The notes under the pieces: generated by a model
The model's database searches: none
The model's input: only the letters and a program-made list of their open reading frames with translations
Told to the model about the DNA's origin: nothing
Part shown: positions 44,017 through 54,901 of the stretch, in pieces
Layout: each line of letters starts with the position of its first letter
Numbering within the stretch: the first letter of the stretch is position 1
Source: Massilia sp. PDC64
GTDB taxonomy: Bacteria > Pseudomonadota > Gammaproteobacteria > Burkholderiales > Burkholderiaceae_D
Length of the DNA stretch: 64,000 nucleotides
Direction of reading: 5' to 3'
NCBI RefSeq assembly: GCF_900101265.1
Contig: NZ_FMZS01000008.1
Location: 371,864-435,863 of the forward strand
Program-made: the position numbers and the translations under genes

Positions 44017-45459
44017 ATGATGCATATGGCTGACGGCCCCGACGCTTCGCTCGATCCCGAGGACTGGACAGAACTCCGCGCCCTCGGGCACCAGATCCTG
44101 GACGACATGTTCGACCACCTGGAGGGCCTGCGCGCGCGGCCCGTCTGGCAGCAGATGCCGGACGCGGCGCGCGACAGCCTGCGCGCACCGCTGCCGCGCG
44201 GGTCCGGCTCGCTGGCGGACGCCTACCGCAGCCTGCAGGACAACGTCATCCCCTACACCGTCGGCAACCCGCATCCCGGCTTCATGGGCTGGGTGCATGG
44301 CGCCGGCACGCCGGTGGGCATCGTCGCCGAGATGATCGCGGGGGCGCTGAACGCGAACGTGGGCGGCCGCAACCAGGCGCCCGTCGAGGTGGAGCGCCAG
44401 GTGTCGGACTGGATGGCATCCCTGTTCGGCTTTCCCGCTGCCGCCCGCGGCGTGTTCGTCACGGGTACGTCGATCGCCAACTTCATGGGCGTCGTCGTCG
44501 CGCGCACGCGGGCGCTCGGGCGCGACGTGCGTGCGCAGGGGCTCGCGGCGCATGCCGGCCTGTGCGCATACGCGTCGGCGGAAGCGCATGGCTGCATCGC
44601 GAAGGCGATGGACATGGCGGGCTTCGGCACCGATGCGTTGCGCACCGTGCGCGTGGATGCCGCCGGCCGCATGGATGTGCAGGATCTCCGGGCGCAGGTC
44701 GCCGCCGATCGCGGCAACGGGTTGCGGCCATTCCTCGTCGTTGCCAGTGCCGGGACGGTCAATACAGGTGCCATCGACCCGCTGGCCGCGCTGGCCGATG
44801 TCGCGCGCGACCAGGGCCTGTGGCTGCACGTCGACGGCGCATACGCGGCGCTCGGCATGCTGGCGCCGGACGTCGCGCCGCTGCTCGACGGGATCGCGCG
44901 CGCCGATTCCATCGCCTTCGATTTTCATAAATGGGGCCAGGTGCCGTACGACGCCGGTTTCTTCCTGGCGCGCGACGGCGCGCACTTGCTCGACGCGTTC
45001 GCGGCCTCGGCCGCGTACCTGCAGCGGGCGGGGCGGGGACTCGCGGCGGGCACCGCGTGGCCGTGCGACGTCGGGCCCGACCTGTCGCGGGGCTTCCGCG
45101 CGCTGAAGACGTGGCTCACGTTCCAGGTGTACGGCGCCGACGCCATCGGCCGCTCGATCTCGGCAACCTGTGCGCAGGCGCGCTACCTCGCCGAACGCAT
45201 CACGGCCGAGCCGGAACTGGAACTGGCGGCGCCCGTCACGTTGAACATCGTCTGCTTCCGCTATGTCTGCGCGGATCCCGAGCGCGTGAATCGCGAGATC
45301 GTGCTGGCCCTGTACGACGAAGGCCGCGTGGCGCCGTCCGCGACGACGCTGGCCGACCGTTACGCGATCCGGGCCGCCATCGTCAACCACCGCACGGGCC
45401 CGGCCGACGTCGACGCCCTCGTCGATGCCGTGCTGCGCGCCGGCCGCCGTTTATCATGA
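44017..45459 (+). CDS. PLP-dependent group II decarboxylase
   Basis: A 480-residue pyridoxal-phosphate enzyme of the aromatic amino acid / glutamate decarboxylase fold. The PLP Lys is in DFHKWGQVPYDAG. Stacking His in SAEAHGCIAKA and the cofactor Asp in HVDGAYAALG are present, and N-terminal GNPHPGFMGWVHG matches the substrate-entry loop. It should release CO2 from an amino acid; which one is not readable. Starts at 44017, 44020 and 44026 are all possible, with no clear ribosome site. It overlaps the next gene by 4 bp, making a two-gene unit. Confidence 0.8.
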   Translation: MMHMADGPDASLDPEDWTELRALGHQILDDMFDHLEGLRARPVWQQMPDAARDSLRAPLPRGSGSLADAYRSLQDNVIPYTVGNPHPGFMGWVHGAGTPVGIVAEMIAGALNANVGGRNQAPVEVERQVSDWMASLFGFPAAARGVFVTGTSIANFMGVVVARTRALGRDVRAQGLAAHAGLCAYASAEAHGCIAKAMDMAGFGTDALRTVRVDAAGRMDVQDLRAQVAADRGNGLRPFLVVASAGTVNTGAIDPLAALADVARDQGLWLHVDGAYAALGMLAPDVAPLLDGIARADSIAFDFHKWGQVPYDAGFFLARDGAHLLDAFAASAAYLQRAGRGLAAGTAWPCDVGPDLSRGFRALKTWLTFQVYGADAIGRSISATCAQARYLAERITAEPELELAAPVTLNIVCFRYVCADPERVNREIVLALYDEGRVAPSATTLADRYAIRAAIVNHRTGPADVDALVDAVLRAGRRLS

Positions 45460-46649
45460 CCACGACCGGGCTGCTCGACGCCGCCGCCATGCCATACGCT
45501 CCGCTGATCGGTGCCGCGGTCCTGATGCGCTGCGCCTTCGAGCGCGCCGACCTGCGCCCCGTCGGCGAGCGGCTGCTGGCGCGAGCCAGTGCGCACCCCG
45601 ACGATGCGAACGCGTGGCTGGATGCCAGCTTCGTGCTGCAATTGCTCGGCCAGCGCGCGGCGGGCCTGGAGGTGCAACGCCACGCACTGGCCATCCGGAC
45701 GCTGTACGCGCTGCCGGCGCCGGCCCGCATGCCGACCATGCGCCTGCTCGTGCTGATGGGGCCCGGCGACTTCATGGCCAACACGCCCATCGAATTCCTG
45801 CTGCAGGCCTCGGGTATCGCCGCGCAGGTGCAATACGTGACGCCCGACCAGCCGCTGCCGGACGAGGTGCCCGACCATGACGTGCTGTTCGTGGCGATCG
45901 CGCAATCGGACGCCAACGCGCCGCTGCTGCGCGACGTGGCGCAGATGCTCGAAGGCTGGCCGCGGCCCGTGATCAACCGGCCGGAACGGATCGCGCACCT
46001 GTCGCGCGACGGTTTCTGCGCGACGCTCGACGGCGTGCCCGGCATGCTGGTGCCGCGCACGGTGCGCATGGACCGTGAGGCGGCGATGCAACTAACCGAC
46101 AGTGCGTTCCCGCTGATCGTGCGGCCAGTGGATTCGCACGCAGGCACGGACTTGCAAAAGGTCGATGACGCGGCCGCCTTGCGCGACTACCTCGCGGCGC
46201 ACCCCGCAGGCGCGTTCTATCTGGCGCCGTTCGTCGATTATTCGGGTCCGGACGGGCAGTTTCGCAAATACCGGATCGTGCTCGTCGACGGCAAGCCGTT
46301 CATCTGCCACCTGGCGATCTCGTCGCACTGGATGGTGCATTACCTGAACGCGGGCATGGACGACAGCGCCGCCAAGCGGGCGGAGGAGGCGGCCGGGATG
46401 GCCGGGTTCGACGAAGGTTTCGCGCGCCGTCACGCGGCGGCGCTGGCGCAGATCGATGCGCGCATCGGCTTGCCCTGGCTGGGCATCGATTGCGCGGAGA
46501 CGCGCGATGGCCGGTTGCTCATCTTCGAAGTGGACAACGCGATGGTCGTGCACGCGATGGACGACCCGGTCAGGTATCCGTACAAGGGCCCCGCGATGGC
46601 CAAGGTCTTTACGGCGTTCGAAAGGATGCTGCAGTCACGCCGCGACTAG
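45456..46649 (+). CDS. ATP-grasp protein with N-terminal TPR-like region
   Basis: A 397-residue protein. The N-terminal 90 residues are TPR-like helices (ANAWLDASFVLQLLGQRAAG). The rest looks like an ATP-grasp ligase: PVINRPERIAHLSRDGF, the nucleotide-binding strand FPLIVRPVDSHAGTD, and the Mg-binding LLIFEVDNAMVVH near the C-terminus. ATP-grasp enzymes join a carboxylate to an amine, thiol or similar group through an acyl-phosphate. Its ATG overlaps the decarboxylase stop (ATGA), so a linked amine-making and amine-ligating pair is a possible reading. It overlaps the converging HEFGH gene by 15 bp. Confidence 0.65.
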   Translation: MTTTGLLDAAAMPYAPLIGAAVLMRCAFERADLRPVGERLLARASAHPDDANAWLDASFVLQLLGQRAAGLEVQRHALAIRTLYALPAPARMPTMRLLVLMGPGDFMANTPIEFLLQASGIAAQVQYVTPDQPLPDEVPDHDVLFVAIAQSDANAPLLRDVAQMLEGWPRPVINRPERIAHLSRDGFCATLDGVPGMLVPRTVRMDREAAMQLTDSAFPLIVRPVDSHAGTDLQKVDDAAALRDYLAAHPAGAFYLAPFVDYSGPDGQFRKYRIVLVDGKPFICHLAISSHWMVHYLNAGMDDSAAKRAEEAAGMAGFDEGFARRHAAALAQIDARIGLPWLGIDCAETRDGRLLIFEVDNAMVVHAMDDPVRYPYKGPAMAKVFTAFERMLQSRRD

Positions 46650-47606
46650 CAGCGGCGCATCGTCCGCGACCGCCGGGGCAGGCATTTCACCCAACAACGC
46701 CCGCATGAACGCCCGCTTCGCGTCGCTGCGCGGATTCGCCCAGAAACTGTCCAGCGTCGCCTGCGGCACGCCGTCGTAATCGACGCGCAGCACGTACGGC
46801 CGCCCCAGCAGTTCGCTGTGGACATAGGTCGCGAAGCATTCCGCGAAATCGTCGTACGGGTTCGTCGCGCCGTACAGGCTGGGGAAATCGCTGCCTTCGA
46901 GGCCCGCATAGGCGGTCACGATGGCATCGCTGTGCAGTTTGTTGGTGCCGTAGAAATCCACGCTGCCGCGCAGGTCGAAATCCGAGCTGTTCCACGGCTG
47001 GAAGCGTCCGGCGGCATTCACATGCCAGCTCAGGTCGAGGAAGGGGAAGACGGTTGCCGGCACCGGTTCCCACCAGCGCGGCAGGAACGATCCGCCCGCC
47101 GTCACGACGTGGCCGAATTCGTGCAGCAGCAGGAATTGCAGGGCGTGGGCGCGGGTGTCGTCGTGCGGGGCGGCGATCGTCGCGGCGAGCGAAAAACCGG
47201 GGCCGCCGAACGGCAGGTTTTCCTTCCACGTGGCCCAGGAATTGGCCGTATGCGTTTCCAGCAAGTCCATGTCGAGCAGCACGATGCACCCGAGGATGCG
47301 GCCGTCGACGGCATCCGCTACGATGTCCGTGATGCCCGACGACCCGAGCCCCCGGCCCGTGCAGACACCCAGCAGCAGCGGGGCCACGAGATCGCGCACG
47401 GCGGCCGGCATGCCCGCCAGCGCCGCGCGCAGGTCCGCCTGCAGGGCGGCGTCCGGCACGCATGGCGCGGGCACGGCGTCCAGGCCGGTCGCCATGTTCA
47501 CCTGGTGCACGACGTCGCGCACCTCGTCGGGCAGGACGAGGATGCGTTGCTCGACTGGCAAGGAAAGCTGGGCGCGCCATTGCTGCGGTTCGGACGTGTA
47601 GATCAT
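46635..47606 (-). CDS. Putative zinc metallopeptidase-like protein (HEFGH)
   Basis: A 323-residue protein of no family I recognise. LLLHEFGHVV (His162, Glu163, His166) is a classical HExxH zinc site, and DDFAECFATYVHS, about 90 residues later, could supply the third (Glu) ligand of a gluzincin. No signal peptide is visible with the start at 47606; a start at 47645 would add 13 residues. It converges on the ATP-grasp gene with a 15-bp overlap. The 249 bp between 47645 and lepA hold no gene that I can see. Confidence 0.55.
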   Translation of the reverse strand: MIYTSEPQQWRAQLSLPVEQRILVLPDEVRDVVHQVNMATGLDAVPAPCVPDAALQADLRAALAGMPAAVRDLVAPLLLGVCTGRGLGSSGITDIVADAVDGRILGCIVLLDMDLLETHTANSWATWKENLPFGGPGFSLAATIAAPHDDTRAHALQFLLLHEFGHVVTAGGSFLPRWWEPVPATVFPFLDLSWHVNAAGRFQPWNSSDFDLRGSVDFYGTNKLHSDAIVTAYAGLEGSDFPSLYGATNPYDDFAECFATYVHSELLGRPYVLRVDYDGVPQATLDSFWANPRSDAKRAFMRALLGEMPAPAVADDAPLLVAA

Positions 47607-47894
47607 GGTGGCAAAAAGAGGGACGGTAGGCCGCCGATGAGCCATTAACGGCGTTACCTTGCCCAACTTGAATCGGGGTCGTCGCCCGGAAACCGGGCTT
47701 TCTGCCTCGAAATCCGGTAAAATGGGCAGCTTGCGGGTCAAGCCGCGGCCGTCAATCGCCGCGATTCGCCCGATAAGGCGCTCGCCCGGGGAACTTCCCG
47801 TCCCCCAGACGCGGCGCTTTTTTCGTATTGCGCCGGCAGGATCGAACCCTGCCGGCCTGGCCGCGTGCCGCTCTTTTTGGTTTTGAGTTTGTTA

Positions 47895-49688
<1,794 letters not shown>

Positions 49689-49691
49689 ACG

Positions 49692-50606
49692 ATGAATCTG
49701 CAACCGATCCTTGGCAATTTTGCATTGATCCTGTTCGTGGCCATGGTGATCACGGGCGTCATCTGGTGTCTCGACGTGTTCGTCCTCGCCAAGCAGCGTC
49801 GCGCCAGGGCGGACGCGGCGCTGGCCGAGTACGATGCGCGCCACGCCAAGCTGACGGCCGACGGCATCAAGGTCGACAACGGCAACCGCGCCGTGCTGGA
49901 AGCATCGATCCTGCGCCAGCCGACGTGGGTCGAGTATTCCGGCAGCTTCTTCCCCGTGATCGCGCTCGTGTTCGTGCTGCGTTCGTTCCTGTTCGAGCCG
50001 TTCAAGATCCCGTCGTCGTCGATGGTGCCGACCCTGCTCGTGGGCGACCTGATCCTCGTGAACAAGTTCGACTACGGCATCCGCCTCCCGGTGATCAACA
50101 AGAAGATCATCGAAGTGGGCAATCCGCAGCGGGGCGACGTCATGGTGTTCAAATACCCCAAGGATCCGAGCCAGGACTACATCAAGCGCGTGATCGGCGT
50201 ACCGGGTGATAAAATCAATTACGCGAACAAGCGCCTGACCGTCAACGGCCAGCCGGTCGAGTACGTGCCGATGGACGATTACCTGGACGACGAGCGCCCG
50301 GTGTACCACAAGCAATTCCTGGAAAAGCTGGCGAACGCACCGCACCGTATCCTGAACATGGATGGTGCCCGCACGTATAACGTGAGCGCCGTGGAGGAGT
50401 TCCCCCATCACGAAAACTGCACCTATTCCTACGATCAATTTACCTGTATCGTACCGGAAGGCAATTATTTCATGATGGGCGATAACCGCGACAACAGCGC
50501 AGACAGCCGCTACTGGGGCTTCGTGCCGGACAAGAACATCGTCGGCAAGGCTGTGTTTGTTTGGATGAACTTCAGCAACCTGAAGCGCATCGGCGGTATC
50601 CACTAA
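49692..50606 (+). CDS. lepB: Signal peptidase I
   Basis: A 304-residue inner-membrane protease that removes Sec and Tat signal peptides. Two membrane segments lie near the N-terminus (about 8-30 and 85-100). The Ser-Lys dyad is Ser110 in PSSSMVPT and Lys165 in YIKRVIGVPGD, and the GDNRDNSADSR box is near the C-terminus. It is translationally close-coupled to lepA (3 bp gap). Confidence 0.96.
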   Translation: MNLQPILGNFALILFVAMVITGVIWCLDVFVLAKQRRARADAALAEYDARHAKLTADGIKVDNGNRAVLEASILRQPTWVEYSGSFFPVIALVFVLRSFLFEPFKIPSSSMVPTLLVGDLILVNKFDYGIRLPVINKKIIEVGNPQRGDVMVFKYPKDPSQDYIKRVIGVPGDKINYANKRLTVNGQPVEYVPMDDYLDDERPVYHKQFLEKLANAPHRILNMDGARTYNVSAVEEFPHHENCTYSYDQFTCIVPEGNYFMMGDNRDNSADSRYWGFVPDKNIVGKAVFVWMNFSNLKRIGGIH

Positions 50607-50625
50607 GCCGGACGCGGAGGGTGTG

Positions 50626-51039
50626 ATGAAAGGTGGCAAGCGGTATCGGATCGGTGCGGAGAGCGGCGTTTCGCTGTCGGGCCTGATCGTCGTGCTGGTC
50701 GTACTGGGCGCGCTGGCGCTCGTGGCCATCAAGGTGACGCCGGCCTTCCTCGAATACCGGGCCGTGAAGGATTCGATCGTCAAGGCAAAAGCGGAGGCCG
50801 GCAGCGGCACCGTGCGCGAGATCCAGCAGGCGTTCGACAAGAACGCCGGCGTCAACGACGTGTCCGCCATCTCCGGCCGCGACCTCGTGATCACGCGCGA
50901 CGGCGGCAGCACCGAGATCAGCTTCGCCTACGAGAAGAAGGTTCCGCTGACGGACAGCGTCAGCCTGACGTTCAATTTCGACGGCACCACCGACCCGAGC
51001 GGCAACAATGCCGCCAAGGCCGACAAGGCCGACAAGTAA
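50626..51039 (+). CDS. DUF4845 membrane protein
   Basis: A 137-residue protein with one N-terminal membrane helix preceded by a pilin-like GVSLSGLIVVLVVLGALAL, then a soluble domain of about 90 residues and a charged Ala/Lys/Asp tail. The segment resembles type IV pilin N-termini, but the protein belongs to DUF4845, whose function is unknown. It is regularly found between lepB and rnc. GGAGG, 5 nt upstream, selects ATG 50626 over the GTG one codon earlier. Confidence 0.8.
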   Translation: MKGGKRYRIGAESGVSLSGLIVVLVVLGALALVAIKVTPAFLEYRAVKDSIVKAKAEAGSGTVREIQQAFDKNAGVNDVSAISGRDLVITRDGGSTEISFAYEKKVPLTDSVSLTFNFDGTTDPSGNNAAKADKADK

Positions 51040-51100
51040 TACGCCGGGAGGCGCGCGATGGGATCGGCGCGCGGCGCCGGCCCATTAGATTGGTACGACA

Positions 51101-51934
51101 ATGAATCTTCAGTTATTGCAAACTCGCCTAGGCTATACGTTCCGGGATCCCGGCCTGCTGCAACAGGCGCTGACCCACCGTAGCCACAGCAGTCTGCATA
51201 ACGAGCGTCTGGAATTCCTCGGCGACTCGATCCTGAACTGCGTCGTCGCCTCCATCCTGTACGAACGTTTCAACAACCTGGCCGAAGGCGATCTGTCGCG
51301 CCTGCGCGCCAACCTCGTCAAGCAGCAATCGCTGTTCGAGATCGCTCAGAAGCTGGAATTGTCGCAATTCCTGCGCCTGGGCGAGGGCGAGTTGAAATCC
51401 GGCGGCTTCCGCCGTCCGTCGATCCTGGCCGATACGCTCGAAGCGCTGCTCGGCGCCATCTTCCTCGACAGCGGCTTCGATGCGGCCCGCGACGCGATCC
51501 GCGCGTTTTATATTCCGCTGCTCGATTCCGTCGATCCGCGTACGCTTGGCAAGGATGCCAAGACCCTGTTGCAGGAGTTCTTGCAGAGCAAAAAGATCTC
51601 GCTGCCCACGTACAACGTCGTCGCCACGCATGGCGCCGCGCACAGCCAGGAATTCGAGATCGAGTGCCTCGTGCCCAAGCTGGGCATCCAGGTCTATGGC
51701 CGCGGCGGCAGCCGCCGTGCCGGCGAACAGGCCGCGGCCCGCCTCGCGCTGGAAACGGCCGAACAACTGCTGCAGAAAAGCCCGTCCGCGGCGCGCAAGT
51801 CGCGGCCCCGGTCGGCCCAGCTGAAGCTGGCGGGCATCGCCACCGACCAGAGCGAGCTGACGGTGCAGGCGGAAGAACCGCAGTCGCAGCAGAAACAACA
51901 ACAGCATCACAAGTCAGGAAACACCCCAGCATGA
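51101..51934 (+). CDS. rnc: Ribonuclease III
   Basis: A 277-residue dsRNA endonuclease for rRNA and mRNA processing. The catalytic signature NERLEFLGDS is at 34-43, with the second metal-binding stretch DTLEALLGAIFLD near 112-124. A dsRNA-binding domain follows (about 150-225). The last 50 residues are a Gln/Ser/Lys-rich tail (QSQQKQQQHHKSG), longer than in Escherichia coli. The stop overlaps the era ATG by 4 bp. Confidence 0.95.
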   Translation: MNLQLLQTRLGYTFRDPGLLQQALTHRSHSSLHNERLEFLGDSILNCVVASILYERFNNLAEGDLSRLRANLVKQQSLFEIAQKLELSQFLRLGEGELKSGGFRRPSILADTLEALLGAIFLDSGFDAARDAIRAFYIPLLDSVDPRTLGKDAKTLLQEFLQSKKISLPTYNVVATHGAAHSQEFEIECLVPKLGIQVYGRGGSRRAGEQAAARLALETAEQLLQKSPSAARKSRPRSAQLKLAGIATDQSELTVQAEEPQSQQKQQQHHKSGNTPA

Positions 51935-52854
51935 ACATCGAGACCACCACCGAGACCAACGACACCGCACCGGAAGGCTTCCGCTGCGGCTACATCGCCA
52001 TCGTCGGCCGTCCGAACGTGGGCAAGTCGACCCTGATGAACGTGCTGATCGGTGCCAAGGTGTCGATCACGTCGCGCAAGGCGCAGACGACGCGCCACCG
52101 CATCACGGGCATCCAGACGCGCGACGACGCCCAGTTCATCTACGTCGACACGCCCGGCTTCCAGACCCGCCACGCGAATGCGCTGAACAAGACGCTGAAC
52201 AAGACCGTGTCGAACACCTTGACGGCGTCCGACGTGATCCTGTTCCTCGTCGAGGCCGGCACGTTCGGCCCGGCCGACCAGCAGGTGCTGGACCTGCTGC
52301 CGAAGAACGTGCCCGTCATCCTCGTCATCAACAAGTCCGACCGCATGAAGGACAAGGCCGAGCTGATGCCGTTCGCGGCCAAGGTCGCGGGCCTGCGCGA
52401 TTTCACGGCCGTCGTGCCCGTGTCGGCGAAGCACCGCTTCCAGGTCGACGCGCTGGAAACCGAGATCAAGCGCCACCTGCCGGAAAATCCGCCGATCTTC
52501 GGCCCGGACGACATCACGGACCGCAGCGAGAAATTCCTCGCGGCCGAGATCGTGCGCGAGAAAGTGTTCCGCCTGCTGGGCGACGAGCTGCCGTACACGA
52601 GCACCGTCCTCATCGAGCAATTCCAGCAGGAAGGCAATTTGCGCCGCATCTTCGCCGCCATCCTCGTCGAGCGCGATACCCACAAGGCCATGATCATCGG
52701 TAACAAGGGCGCGCGCCTGAAAGAGATTTCCACGCAATCGCGCCTCGACATGGAAAAGCTGTTCGGCGGTCCCGTGTACCTGGAAATCTGGGTCAAGGTG
52801 AAATCCGGCTGGGCCGACAACGAAGCGGGCCTGCGCGCTTACGGTTACGAGTAA
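51931..52854 (+). CDS. era: GTPase Era
   Basis: A 307-residue Ras-like GTPase with a KH domain that binds the 3' end of 16S rRNA during 30S maturation. G1 is GRPNVGKS (26-33), G3 DTPGF and G4 NKSD. The KH-domain signature IIGNKGARLKEISTQSR is near residue 255. The ATGA overlap with rnc reproduces the widely conserved rnc-era pair. Confidence 0.97.
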   Translation: MNIETTTETNDTAPEGFRCGYIAIVGRPNVGKSTLMNVLIGAKVSITSRKAQTTRHRITGIQTRDDAQFIYVDTPGFQTRHANALNKTLNKTVSNTLTASDVILFLVEAGTFGPADQQVLDLLPKNVPVILVINKSDRMKDKAELMPFAAKVAGLRDFTAVVPVSAKHRFQVDALETEIKRHLPENPPIFGPDDITDRSEKFLAAEIVREKVFRLLGDELPYTSTVLIEQFQQEGNLRRIFAAILVERDTHKAMIIGNKGARLKEISTQSRLDMEKLFGGPVYLEIWVKVKSGWADNEAGLRAYGYE

Positions 52855-52876
52855 CAAGCCGGGGTATCATCTCCGC

Positions 52877-53677
52877 ATGCCCAGCCGCGACGACGAACTC
52901 ATCGACAACGATAACGACGCCCATGCACCCGCAACTGCGGGCGCCAAGCGCCGCACGCCCGCGCGCGAGGGCCGCGTGGTCGGCCAGCCCGGCTTCGTGC
53001 TGCACAGCTATCCGTACAAGGAAACGAGCCTCATCGTCGATTTGTTCACCCGCGACCACGGCCGTATCGGCGTCGTCGCGAAGGGCGCGAAGCGGCCGAC
53101 CTCGAAGCTGCGCGGCGTGCTGCAGACCTTTCAACCGCTGTCCGTCTCGTTCTCCGGCAAGTCCGAACTGCGCACCCTGATCGACGCCGAGTGGGTGGGC
53201 GGCATGCTGCCGATCGAGAAGACGGCCCTGCTGTGCGGCTTCTATCTCAATGAATTACTGGTGAAACTGCTGGCGCGCGACGACGCGCATCCCGCGCTGT
53301 TCAACCACTACGTCGCGACGCTGAACGAACTGGCGCACGGCGAACCGGCACCCATCGCCTTGCGAAAGTTCGAACGGGCCTTACTTAAGGAAACCGGGGT
53401 CGCCGCCGACCTCACGCGCTGCACGACGACGCGCGCCCCTGTCGAACCGGATGGCCTGTACGTCGTCGACCCGGAACGCGGTGCGCGCACGGCGGGGGCG
53501 GTGGAGTCGTGGCCGGTGGTGTCCGGCAAGACGCTCGTCGACATGGAGCGCGAAGACTACGCGGACCCGCAGACGAAGGCGCAAAGCAAGCAGCTGATGC
53601 GCTTCCTGCTGGCCTACCACCTGGGAGGCGCGCCGCTGAACACGCGCCAGATTTTGATCGACCTGATGCAGCTTTAA
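52877..53677 (+). CDS. recO: DNA repair protein RecO
   Basis: A 266-residue recombination mediator that helps load RecA with RecF/RecR. After a 30-residue hydrophilic N-terminal extension, the OB fold starts with PGFVLHSYPYKETSLIVDLFTRDHGR and KGAKRPTSKLRG. The C-terminal helical domain ends in LNTRQILIDLMQL. The Cys pairs of the zinc-binding RecO type are absent. It lies 22 bp after era and 17 bp before pdxJ. Confidence 0.93.
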   Translation: MPSRDDELIDNDNDAHAPATAGAKRRTPAREGRVVGQPGFVLHSYPYKETSLIVDLFTRDHGRIGVVAKGAKRPTSKLRGVLQTFQPLSVSFSGKSELRTLIDAEWVGGMLPIEKTALLCGFYLNELLVKLLARDDAHPALFNHYVATLNELAHGEPAPIALRKFERALLKETGVAADLTRCTTTRAPVEPDGLYVVDPERGARTAGAVESWPVVSGKTLVDMEREDYADPQTKAQSKQLMRFLLAYHLGGAPLNTRQILIDLMQL

Positions 53678-53694
53678 GAACAAAGACTACGACC

Positions 53695-54474
53695 ATGAGC
53701 TTCCTGCAACCCGCCGGCCAGGTGATCGACCTGGGCGTGAACATCGACCACATCGCCACCGTCCGCAATGCGCGCGGCACCGTCTATCCCGACCCGCTGC
53801 GCGCCGCGCTGATCGCCGAGCAGGCGGGCGCCGACCTGATCACCCTGCACCTGCGCGAAGACCGCCGCCACATCAAGGATGCCGACGTCCTCGCCATCCG
53901 CCCGCAACTCGCGACGCGCATGAACCTGGAAGCGGCCGTCACGCAGGAGATGATCGACTTCGCGTGCAAGGTGAAACCGCAGGACGTGTGCCTCGTCCCC
54001 GAGCGCCGCGAAGAAGTGACGACCGAGGGCGGCCTGGACGTCATCCGCTACCAGAAGGAAGTGGAAGCCGCGATCCGGCAACTGAAAGGCGAGGGCATCC
54101 GCGTGTCGCTGTTCATCGACGCGGACGAACAGCAGATCGCGGCTGCCGCGGCCGTCGGCGCGCCCGTCATCGAACTGCATACGGGCCGTTACGCCGAAGC
54201 GGAAAACGCCGACGAGCATGCGCGCGAACTGGAACGCATCAAGGTGGGCGTGCGCGCCGGCGTGAAGCACGGCCTGCGCGTGAATGCGGGCCATGGCCTG
54301 CATTACACGAACGTGCAGCCGATCGCAGCGATCCCGGAGATCCACGAGCTGAACATCGGCCACGCGATCGTCGCGCACGCGCTGTTCGCCGGTTTCGAGA
54401 ACGCCGTGCGCGAGATGAAGGCGATCATGGTCGCTGCGCGCCTGGGCGTCTCGTACGCCGCGAAAGGTCAGTGA
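53695..54474 (+). CDS. pdxJ: Pyridoxine 5'-phosphate synthase
   Basis: A 259-residue TIM-barrel enzyme that condenses 1-deoxyxylulose 5-phosphate with aminoacetone phosphate in de novo vitamin B6 synthesis. Family strings are LGVNIDHIATVRNARG, ITLHLREDRRHI, LVPERREEVTTEGG, HTGRYAE and NAGHGLHYTNV. The product PLP is the cofactor of the decarboxylase at 44017. Its TGA overlaps the acpS ATG by one base, matching the usual pdxJ-acpS pair. Confidence 0.97.
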   Translation: MSFLQPAGQVIDLGVNIDHIATVRNARGTVYPDPLRAALIAEQAGADLITLHLREDRRHIKDADVLAIRPQLATRMNLEAAVTQEMIDFACKVKPQDVCLVPERREEVTTEGGLDVIRYQKEVEAAIRQLKGEGIRVSLFIDADEQQIAAAAAVGAPVIELHTGRYAEAENADEHARELERIKVGVRAGVKHGLRVNAGHGLHYTNVQPIAAIPEIHELNIGHAIVAHALFAGFENAVREMKAIMVAARLGVSYAAKGQ

Positions 54475-54869
54475 TGATCTACGGGATCGGCACGGACATT
54501 GTCCAGATCTCGCGCGTCGAGGCCGCCCTCAAGCGCAGCGGCGAGCGCTTCGCCGAAAAGATCCTCGGCCCCGAGGAACTCGTCAAATACCACGCCCGCC
54601 GCGCCAAGAACGAGGTGCGGGGGCTGCGTTTCCTGGCCACGCGGTTCTCGGCCAAGGAGGCGTTCTCGAAAGCGATCGGCCTGGGCATGCGCATGCCCAT
54701 GACCTGGCGCTCGGCCCAGATGCTCAACGCCCCGAGCGGCAAGCCGATCATTGTATGCAGCGGGGCGCTCGATGAATTCATGCGGATGCACCGGCTCACG
54801 GCCCAGGTGACGATCAGCGACGAAGCCGACTACGGCGTCGCGTTCGTCATCGTCACCCAGGCACCGTAG
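54474..54869 (+). CDS. acpS: Holo-ACP synthase
   Basis: A 131-residue enzyme that transfers 4'-phosphopantetheine from CoA to Ser37 of AcpP. MIYGIGTDIVQISR holds the Mg-binding Asp, and RFSAKEAFSKAIG the second metal ligand and Lys. C-terminal ISDEADYGVAFVI is typical. The ATG at 54474 shares a base with the pdxJ stop; a GTG one codon earlier is possible. Confidence 0.96.
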   Translation: MIYGIGTDIVQISRVEAALKRSGERFAEKILGPEELVKYHARRAKNEVRGLRFLATRFSAKEAFSKAIGLGMRMPMTWRSAQMLNAPSGKPIIVCSGALDEFMRMHRLTAQVTISDEADYGVAFVIVTQAP

Positions 54870-54901
54870 TCGTTGTCGTCCGCTGCCTGGATGTAGCGGA
54901 A

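Noticed and set aside
47779..47826. Possible terminator (GC-rich stretch followed by TTTTTT) before lepA
   Set aside because: The arms pair poorly, with bulges and a very long loop, so I could not support it as a feature.
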